From the NCBI RefSeq assembly GCF_029784165.1, contig NC_073696.1, positions 191,006,498 through 191,070,497 of the forward strand: a DNA stretch of 64,000 nt, in the 5' to 3' direction. The notes beneath the pieces were generated by a model, which searched no databases, had not been told where the DNA came from, and was given only the letters and a program-made list of their open reading frames with translations. Source of the stretch: Wyeomyia smithii (Eukaryota > Arthropoda > Insecta > Diptera > Culicidae). Below are positions 56,300 through 64,000 of this stretch, one piece after another. Position 1 is the first letter of the stretch. Every line of letters starts with the position of its first letter. The position numbers were made by a program, and so were the translations under genes.

Positions 56300-57452
56300 A
56301 ATGGAGTAGACGGTAAGTGCTTTGCATGTTGTGAGGATTTGAGCAATGTGTACAAGAGTAGGGGAACCTTAAAGCTGCTCCTAAGGATATACATATATTT
56401 GCGAGCTCTCTCGCTACTGGAAAGCTTGAAACATTTTAGTTGACCGGGAATTGCATACATACATTAAAATTATTGGGAGCTTTACAAAATCCTGATAAAT
56501 GAGCCCATGCTCAGTCGAAATGCGTGCATAAGAAATGGCTTGAATAACTTAGTCAACACGTTAAGAAGTATATAATCAAATGGTTTGAAAACTTCATGAG
56601 TTAACTAAAAATAACTTGCAAAATGAGATTGCAGTTTGTGCGGTTTATAAAAATTTGTGACTGAGCCAGTGTTCAATCTACATTTGAATCAATTTTTCAT
56701 ACTTTCGAATCACCTTTTAGTTTAGTATCCAGGTTCAAAATTCCTGCGTTTTACAACTAGAAGCCGAAACAAGTTATGTATGTATTTATATAAGTAGAAA
56801 GAAAAAAGATTTATTTGAACATTTGTGGTAACAACCTATTTGATATTTTTGCTGAGCAAGAATAAAAAAATTGTCATTTCAACCATGAAATTCACAAACT
56901 TTGTTCTAAAGGTCAATAGTACTAATTTTTTTATAATTTATTTTTAACCACCATCTCTTGGTCTTCGGCCCAATTGGGGGTTTAAGCTTCTTGTTAAATA
57001 ATAAACCAATAATAAACATAAATTTGCCACATTTAAGGTAGTTCAAAAATGCTCCACCGAAGATAAAATAACAATAATATCAAATTAAAGTTGAAAGAAT
57101 GACATGACAATAGACTCATACCCAGAAAGTTCGAATGGTAAGAATATTTACTCAAAAAAAATCATTGAAGAGCTACGCATGAACTTTAAATTATTAATTC
57201 TTACTCAAGTGTATAAGTATATGGTGTATTGGACCTAAAAAAATATAATTACTTCCTTAAAAGGGCTTCAAGATACCACTTGTATAACTTCTTACCTCGA
57301 TCTATTCCATGTAAAAAATAAAGTCTTACTGATATTTTTTAATTGCTATGTTGGTTCGTACTTCTATAATTACAATAAATCTTACAATGCAGTGGCAAAA
57401 AAATGGCGTTTTTGGGGTTAAAAAGCAGGGACAACTATGTTGCCACCAATGT
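56300..57452. other. Upstream intronic or intergenic sequence of pannier
   Basis: No coding exon recognised. It most likely belongs to a large 5' intron of pannier. Confidence 0.4.
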
Positions 57453-59695
57453 GTTTTTTTTAAAGGTGGCGGGGAAATCTGCAAACAGACACCTGAGAAG
57501 AGAACTCAGGGTTACACTCCCCCAGACACCTACTGATCCCTGTCCCGACCCACTTAAACCCCTCCAGTCTCCAGCCCTGGTCTTCCCGGAACGACGGTTA
57601 AGTATTACGTCGGGAAGTGGCTTTTGTGCGTGATGCACCCTCTTTACTCTTATATTCTCCTAGCTAACTACCTGGAGACTGGTAGTTAGCTACCACTGGC
57701 GTGTTGGTGGTTGACCCACCACACCCGTTGCAGCTCCAGGACAATCTGAGAGGCGGCCGCACAAACCGCGTTCCAGATGTCCGGGTTGTCGCACATCCTC
57801 CGGACTATATTGTCCGAAGTAGTGCCAGGCCCGCTCACAGCCATCATGGGAGACCCCGCGTGTCCGAACCTGTGCAGATATTGCCAAATAACCATGGCTT
57901 AACAGGATTTGTGTCAGGTGGAAGTTCACTTCACCATGTTGTCTCCCGACCCAGCCGGATATCTCCGGTATAAGTCGGTGCGTCCAACTGCCTTTTGTGG
58001 AGTTGGAACATTCTCGCTGCCAGCGGAGCATCAAGAATGACCTTCTGGTACCTCGTATGCCCCTTGTGTCACGTTGGTCAAAGCACTCTCTGTCCTCCTT
58101 GATGGCGATGCTGATAGGCATCATGCCGGACAAGACACAGATTGCATCGTATGACACCGTACGATACGCACTCGCAACTCTCAGGCACATGAGCCTGTAG
58201 GTACTTTCCAGTTTACGACGGTAACTGTTAGTACCTAGCGCTCTGGACCACACTGGCCCACCATACCTAAGTATGGACGAAACCACACTGGCAAGAAGTC
58301 TTCGCTTGCCGCCATAAACCGCTGAGCTATTATACATCATACGAGATACTGCTGCAATAGCCGATGAGGCCCTCTTACAGGCATAGTCGACGTGGCTCCC
58401 GAACGTGAGCTTGTCGTCGACCATAACCCCCAAGGGCTTCAACGATCGCTTTGAGGTGATGGTGCAGTCACCGACTCTGGCCACCGCCTGTTGCTCCGAT
58501 TTACGGTTGTTAACAACCGTAACCTCCGTCTTATGGTGCGCGAGCTCCAGTTTCCTGGAGCGCATCCAATCCTCGACCTTGCGTATGCAGTGCGCAGCCG
58601 TCAACTCGACCTCTTCGATCGACTCGCCGTAAACCTCTAGCGTTATGTCGTCTGCAAAGCCGACGATCACAACCCCTACAGTAAACTTTAGTTTCAACAC
58701 CCCGTCATACATGACGTCCCACAACACCGGACCCAGGATGGAACCTTGCGGAACCCCTGCGGTGATTGGAACGCACTTCTGACCCTCCTCTGTGTTGTAA
58801 ATCAGTACTCGATTCTGGGAGTAGTTTTCCAGAATCTTGTACAGCGACACCGGTACATGGATGCTCCTGAGCGCGAGCGCTATGGAGTCCCAACTGGCGC
58901 TATTGAACGCATTCTTCACGTCGAACGTGACGATTGCGCAAAAGCGTATTCCCCTCTTCTTGCGCTGGAGTGCTATCTCCGCCGTCTTGGTGACGGAGGC
59001 GATAGCATCCAGCGTGGACCTGCCCTTCCGGAAACCGAACTGGTTGCTTGCCAGACCGTTTACACCCTCTGTGTACCTCACCAGTCTGTTGAGGATAATC
59101 CTCTCAAGTACCTTGCCCGCCGTGTCTAGCAGGCAGATAGGCCTATATGCCGATGGATCACCTGGTGGTTTCCCAGCCTTCGGCAGTAGGACCAATCTCT
59201 GCCGCTTCCACCTATCCGGAAAGAGACAGTCATCCAGGCACCTCTGCATGACTACTCGAAACAGCCCTGGGGCCGTTTTTATCGCCAGCCTGATTACCAG
59301 GTTAGGGATACCATCCGGTCCCGGTGCCTTGCTCACCTTTAGAAAGTTGGCGATCACGGTGAGTTCCTCATTCGTAACCCTTGCCTCCTCCTGAACCTAG
59401 ACACGGCTGTCGTCGCCCACGGATTGGATGCTCGGCAGGTTGGTCGATTATCCCTGGTCTGTGTCTGAGATACTGGAACGTCGGACGTGGGACTCGACCG
59501 CCGGAGGCCAAGAACTTGGCTCGTGGCGCGGAAAGAGTCCCTCGATGACTCGCTCCAGCATCGCTGGTGATCGCTCTGCAGGCGCCAGCGTACCTTTGGT
59601 CTTGGCCATTACGATCCTGTAGGCGTCACCCCACGGGTTCGTATTGGCACTCGCGCATAGCCTATCGAAACAGGCCCTCTTGCTGGTGCCACATG
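57453..59695 (-). mobile_element. R1-clade non-LTR retrotransposon, 5'-truncated
   Basis: Only the part from just before the polymerase to the 3' end is present. The left edge is a run of eight A on the reverse strand (57453-57460) after a roughly 230-bp 3' untranslated region. The right edge near 59695 cuts into ORF2 at TSKRACFDRLCASANTNPWG. The sequence ahead of that no longer matches R1. No rDNA flanks it, so it is not a 28S-specific insertion. Confidence 0.8.
57690..59695 (-). pseudogene. R1-type reverse transcriptase (ORF2 3' part)
   Basis: The long frame (59357-57690) holds SKAPGPDGIPNLVIRLA, SAYRPICLLDTAGKVLER, NQFGFRKGRSTLDAI, VTFDVKNAFNSASW (first catalytic Asp), ITAGVPQGSILGPVLW and active site GFADDITLEV. 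A region with CLRVASAYRTVS and IPEISGWVGRQHGEVNFHL, typical of R1, comes next. Upstream sequence (to 59695) reads in the same phase but is interrupted by stops at 59445-59447 and 59397-59399. Near 57890 the frame shifts: the expected GYLAQYLHRFGHAGSP continues in another frame, and the terminal Cys/His cluster is lost. The polymerase core itself is uninterrupted. Confidence 0.85.
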
Positions 59696-59699
59696 TGTA

Positions 59700-60100
59700 C
59701 ATGGGTACATGTGTGTTCTAAGAACTGTTCTTTCTACTGTAAAGAACACGTTTTGCTGAGGTTCGAGTCGACTCCTTGCGTAGTTTCCACGGCCTTATGA
59801 AGGGTTAGGAAAACACTAAGAAGTTTGAAATTTTGTAGCCGCGGTATATTTTCATTTGAATTTAGAAATTTTTTGCCACAGGGAAAAATGTTTAGGCAAT
59901 ACACATACAGTTTTTATCGTGCATATTGGGACTGATTTCCAGATAACTAATCCTGCTACATTCTATTGTATGAAAATAAACCGACAATAAGCAGAGATTT
60001 TATTTCCATTTATTTTTTTTTTCATATTACCATGTCGTAGCTGGCCATAAACTGGTGTTGTTCATAGCTACAATCAATGTGAGGAAAGCACACACGGGAT
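59700..60100. other. Unassigned sequence
   Basis: The sequence ACATGTGTACATGGGTACATGTGTGT (59690-59717) is a short palindrome-rich stretch at the R1 boundary. Otherwise nothing recognised. Confidence 0.4.
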
Positions 60101-60109
60101 TCAAATTCT

Positions 60110-60430
60110 GTGAGTGATGAATTAAGTAATTCAAATAGTAACGACCGCAGGCCTTCACGCCGACAGATTCGTCAAACAGTGCTGTGCGGTGCCGAGAGCT
60201 TCTTAACCAAATCGCTCAGGGTGATCCCAAAGTTCATCCGAACTGCTCTGCAAACTTTCAATCGTAGCTGCTTGTCAATCGTTCCACTTCTGCGATTGCT
60301 GTCATCAGCATTACAACATTACAGTTTCATTGAATCGTTTCAGCAATCTGTTTACGGTTGATTTGGGGAATTTGAGGCACTTCGCAATTTTTGCACCTGA
60401 CCACGTCGGATTTTCAATGTGAGTGTGCAA
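60110..60430 (-). pseudogene. mariner-type transposase DNA-binding fragment
   Basis: Reverse-strand frames read KIAKCLKFPKSTVNRLLKRF, a classic helix-turn-helix. They continue DDSNRRSGTIDKQLRLKVCR and then FGITLSDLVKKLSAPHSTV, the second helix-turn-helix. A frame break separates the two. It resembles the N-terminus of mosquito mariner-like (IS630/Tc1/mariner) transposases. The DDE part does not follow directly. Confidence 0.65.
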
Positions 60431-60786
60431 AATTTGCTCACGTCTTTCACGGTCATCGTCGAAACCCGATTAGAAAGAAAAAACAAAAATGTAACAGAAG
60501 CTGTTAGTTTGTTACGGGAAAAACCTTACAGGCTGTGTTTTCAATTTGATCCCGTTAGGTGTTAAAATAACAGAAATTATAACATAAATGATTCTACTAG
60601 TATCAAACACATATCAAAATTTGTTACTGATGTATCAGCTTTTTAACAAAATAAGATAGTTTATAGAACAATATAATAACATACATTGTTAGAAACAACA
60701 GGTTTTGATAAAAACGAAAAATTAGTTAGAGTTTTTTCAGAACTACTTCATTTCACGTTTTGTTATTATAACTCATTCGGATAAAA

Positions 60787-60868
60787 TTTTGTTATCAAAA
60801 TTATATGGAAAAATACAAAATTGTATCAAAATAAGTTATTTGTATCTCGCGTTGATAGAATTTTGTAA
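60787..60868. repeat. Left arm of an 82-bp inverted repeat
   Basis: Reverse complement of 63919-64000 with about three mismatches. It includes TTTTGTTATCAAAATTATAT and GTATCTCGCGTTGATAGAAT. It may be the terminal or subterminal repeat of a roughly 3.2-kb element, or one end of two separate copies of one family. Confidence 0.8.
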
Positions 60869-61493
60869 TAATTCTTGGTCTTGAGCGACACCCTCATCAC
60901 ACGATAAATTATAGTCGTTGACTGCTATTAAACCGTAAAGCGAATTAGATTTGACCAACTTTGTAGCCTGCAACTTCAAACTCATTTCGTAATCTTCATT
61001 TGGCGAGCAAAATGGGTAGGAGCGTTGTCTTGGTGAATGAGCACTTTTTTTCGCCAAATGTGGCTGCTCGTCTTGATTTCAACCTTCAGTCGATTTAATA
61101 ATGTACAATAATACTGCTTATTGAGTGTTTTACCATGTTCAAGATAATCAATCTATATTATGTCTTGCGAAACAAACACTTTGAATTCAACACCGGTTGA
61201 TTGTTGTGTTGTTGGCACTTCAAACGACTCTCTTTAAGCAAAAGCCGATCTACCGATTGCCGATTGGGCTCAAGAGTCCAGTGCCGGATTCAAATTTCAT
61301 CCATTGTCAGGACGCACCGCAAAAACTTCTTCCTGTTGCGCGTATTCGATGCAAAAATCTTCGTCGGAAGTTTGCCACGTTGGTCTTTTTCAACAATTGT
61401 TGAAAAGTGTGGCATCCATCGCACATACAGCTTCTTTATACATATATAACGAATGTGTGTAAACATTTTACAGGGTGATGAGTTCGAATACAT
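60836..61493 (-). pseudogene. mariner-type transposase catalytic fragment
   Basis: Reverse-strand frames contain LYVRWMPHFSTIVEKDQR, then FLRCVLTMDEI (first catalytic Asp context, as T-x-DE in mariner). They continue RHWTLEPNRQSVDRLLLKES and, in a shifted frame, a second-Asp-like LIHQDNAP equivalent near 61035. The end overlaps the inverted repeat (QNSINARYK). Several stops and frame changes. Probably DD34D-type mariner, low certainty. Confidence 0.5.
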
Positions 61494-61559
61494 TTTGAAA
61501 ATGTCTCAAAGAATTAAATGCAAGTCAAATTTTAGGGGTGCCTACTTTATGTTCTCTCT

Positions 61560-62080
61560 GTTTGGCCAGCATGTATGCCCAAACAAAATAGCCAGAAGAC
61601 CAAGGTCCGGGAAGCTGGGAGGCCACAAAGTCTAATCGAGAAAATCAAATTCCGACTCCACGGTTTTATCCACCGCCATTGGGCCGTCCTGTTGAAAGAT
61701 GTAATGATCCTTCTTGTAGAGGTCCCAAAGTGCCGGGACCTTCTCCAGAACCTCGGTTAGCAGCGATCTTCCGGATCGACCGGTTCATTCGCTGGTGTCC
61801 ACGGCATCCAGGGTCTCACACAGTCCTTAACCGAGCCCGTCTCCCAGTACTGATGGATGGTGTTGGAGATGAAATTCCGCTTCATCCCGTAGGATTTCAA
61901 TCGCCGGCATATGTTGCTGGGTCGCGACGCCTCATCGTGGTAAACAAGCAACAAATGACAACAAGCCGACACCGTGCTGACACCAATACCAACACACAGA
62001 ATGCACATTGTGCGCACTTACACAACATTGAAAAATTGTATTCGGACTTATTGACTCTGTAAATGATATAACAGAGCATT
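61560..62080 (-). pseudogene. mariner-like (DDxD/E) transposase, internally deleted
   Basis: The upstream piece is a helix-turn-helix (LKSYGMKRNFISNTIHQYWE, then WTPANEPVDPEDR). Shortly after it, in a second frame, come LLTEVLEKVPALWDLYKKDH and YIFQQDGP (second catalytic Asp). Next are TLWPPSFPDLGLL and FGHTCW, matching the WPPSSPDLNPLD box of mosquito mariner-like elements. The first Asp region is deleted. Confidence 0.6.
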
Positions 62081-62084
62081 CCTC

Positions 62085-62777
62085 TGAGATGCCTATGGTT
62101 TTACCTACACCTATGGGTGCAAAAGAAGAAGTAGGGTGGGGAACATATTCTAAGCAGCTTTATGAACCGCCTGTGCATTGAGACGAAATACTCGAAACGT
62201 GTTGGGTGAAATTCAAACAAACGTATATCAACGCCTGTTCTCTGTTCTCTATCTTTTTCTTTGTCAGAACTTGTTTTCAGATTGTGAAACTAAGTTAGCA
62301 AACTTTAACAATAATCAACTAAAGTTACCAATCGAGGGACACTATTCCAATCACCCCGAAACTATTTTAAGCAGTTTCCATCTGTTTTGCAGGCGTTTTT
62401 TTTAGCACCCGAAGTGGCTCCTGAATCGCTGCAATATAGGTCGATTTGTTTCGATTATTGTTTGTGCACAGATTTCTTTGTATTTAAAGGTATTTCTTAT
62501 ATTCGTAAGACAGATAGACAATCAAAGTTTTCGATTCCTTCATTGGAATTGTCGATATTGAACAAAATTCAGGAGTTTGAGGCCTGTTTTCTTCGACTGA
62601 TTAAAATAGGCCCGACTGCTTAAGCCGTCCCTAACCCTAATAAGAAGTTTTTTTTCGTAACTTCAAATAATACTACAGACAAGTAAATAGTTAGTAGACC
62701 ATTTTGCCATTTGAAAATTGTCCATTTCACTAAATTTGACTAAATCGTTCAGTTGGATGTGACATACAAATTCCACT
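62085..62777. other. Unassigned sequence between transposase relics
   Basis: The 78-codon frame at 62387-62623 has no recognised domain. Probably part of a transposon. Confidence 0.35.
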
Positions 62778-63743
62778 TCATGGTTTATTTAAATAATAAA
62801 TAAACAGAATCAATAGTAAATATGAACTATTTTGGCTCGATAACCAACTAACCAACTTTGGCATACTCTGAAGGAGGTTCCGGAGGTGTTGGGGATCCAG
62901 CTCGTCCTGAACCTTCTTCAACGTAGCGTTTTGCACAATTGACCACCATTTGTCAATAGGATTCAAGTAGGGGCAAACCATGGCACAAAAGATCAAAAAA
63001 TTGGTCGCAGTGATGAAATACCCAACACGGAAAAGGGGCAAACCATAGGTTTGATCCGGGCCGATTCGAAGAATTCTGCCATTTCCTTGCTGTATGCTTC
63101 GGGTCATTATCTTGCTGGAAGGTGAAGTTGTCCTCCAGCCTTAATTCCAGCATGGATTTTTTCAGATTGCCACACAAAATGCCGATGAAATCATCTGCAG
63201 TCATAACCACCGTCAAGCCAACAGGGTGCTTCCACCACCGTGCTTCATAGTTGGTTGTAGATACCGGCCCTAGAGATTATTGTCACTCTTTCACCACAAT
63301 CAGAGTCGCCTTTTCTTGTTAAACATCTCTAATTTGGACTCGTCCGACCAAATAACGCACTTCCAGATCGAGAGCTCCAGCGGCTTTTTGACATGGTCCC
63401 TCGCAAACTGAAGTCGTTTTTTTACTTTGCTGATCACAAGTCGGCGGAGTAGCTCTTAAGGTCCCGTTCCATGAAGCGTCGTCGAGTAGTGCGATTGAAA
63501 AGATTCAGGTCGTTACTTCCCGAATGATTAATCTGTCCGTTCTTGCATAAATCTCACTTTTCGATACTCTTCCCGGTCGATTTGCCACGCTGCCGAGCGG
63601 ACCGCACTACGGCTTACCCCAAACTTCTCAGCAATGTTTCGTTGAGACTCCTCATGCTAAAGGTCACGCACAATCAAACGTCAGACCTGTGTTAAGATTT
63701 ACTTCCCATCTAAATTCCGGAAACTTCCACAGCGAAAAAACAT
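62778..63743 (-). pseudogene. Tc1-type transposase, full-length but broken
   Basis: Reverse-strand order: helix-turn-helix (LIVRDL, then HEESQRNIAEKFGVSRSAVR, about 63685-63600); linker KVKKRLQFARDHVKKPLELS (about 63440-63375); first catalytic Asp in VIWSDESKLEMFNKKRRL (about 63355-63300); KHGGGS; second Asp in LEDNFTFQQDNDPKHTARK (about 63140-63085); and a third acidic box CPYLNPIDKWW (about 62970-62940), where the family has SPDLNPIEN. Spacing fits DD34E Tc1 elements. There are numerous stops and at least three frameshifts. Confidence 0.75.
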
Positions 63744-63918
63744 GTCTCTACGCATGAATATTTGACTAAATAACTAGAAAATTATGTTTAGGTCAAATGT
63801 AAACAAACATCTGTCAAAACCGAGAGATGCATGGATTAAAAAACGGTAAAAAAATTGACGCAAGTGGATTTTTTTATGCACAGTGGTACGAGTCCGATCA
63901 GAAGAGCATAACTAAAAA

Positions 63919-64000
63919 TTACAAAATTCTATCAACGCGAGATACAAATAACATATTTTGATACAATTTTGTATATTTCTATATAATTTTGATAACAAAA
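63919..64000. repeat. Right arm of the 82-bp inverted repeat, reaching the window edge
   Basis: Inverted copy of 60787-60868, about 79 of 82 positions identical by eye. The repeat may continue beyond 64000. Confidence 0.8.

Noticed and set aside
62387..62623. 78-codon frame as a host gene
   Set aside because: It lies between transposase relics and has no recognisable family; more likely repeat-derived.

Overview
The window looks like a piece of a mosquito (Culicidae, probably culicine) chromosome. That assignment is an inference. It rests on two host genes with insect-like protein sequence and GT-AG introns, and on transposon clades common in mosquito genomes (RTE, I, R1, CR1/Jockey-like, mariner/Tc1, hAT, PIF/Harbinger-like MITEs, tRNA-derived SINEs). 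No bacterial features, rRNA or genuine tRNA genes were found. Only two host protein-coding genes are convincing. A six-exon phosphatidylserine decarboxylase gene lies on the + strand (24641-27199). The 3' part of the GATA factor gene pannier lies on the - strand (four exons, about 56214-53618).

Layout. 1-2680: little that is recognisable, with two eroded transposon ends. 2682-5790: a decayed RTE retrotransposon (+) carrying a TAA-flanked MITE. 5908-6171: a tRNA-derived SINE with a 14-bp target duplication. 6200-9000: nothing recognised. 9030-9590: a reverse transcriptase fragment. 10030-10213: a small TA-flanked MITE. 10243-13649: a full-length RTE element (-) with a 14-bp target duplication but broken ORFs. 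13690-21080: fragments of gypsy gag, hAT transposase and three reverse transcriptases, invaded by a 944-bp foldback hAT MITE, two copies of a Harbinger-like MITE and a TA-flanked MITE. 21802-22158: a large hairpin repeat. 24641-27199: the decarboxylase gene. 27900-32060: a reverse transcriptase fragment, a GATATC-rich MITE, a diverged tandem array and a reverse-strand SINE with target duplication. 32993-about 38900: a nearly complete I-clade element (-) with intact ORF1 and damaged ORF2.

39856-40025 is a long (TA)n run. 40291-44840 is a nest: a pogo-like relic split by an ACGCGG-rich TA-flanked element, which itself holds a hAT-like MITE and a 5'-truncated RTE with a 12-bp target duplication. 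45000-48600: two short hairpins, a hAT relic and an R1 ORF1 fragment. 48685-52208: three more non-autonomous DNA elements, one nested with a perfect 8-bp target duplication, plus a SINE-like body. 53618-56214: pannier. 57453-59695: a 5'-truncated R1 element (-). 60110-64000: a cluster of mariner/Tc1 transposase relics inside or beside an 82-bp inverted repeat whose right arm runs to the window edge.

Functionally the window is two genes in a transposon-dominated intergenic landscape. Several insertions can be ordered in time because target duplications are still visible. No new multigene system is evident. The most interesting material is the nested insertion structure, the foldback elements and the near-perfect hairpins.
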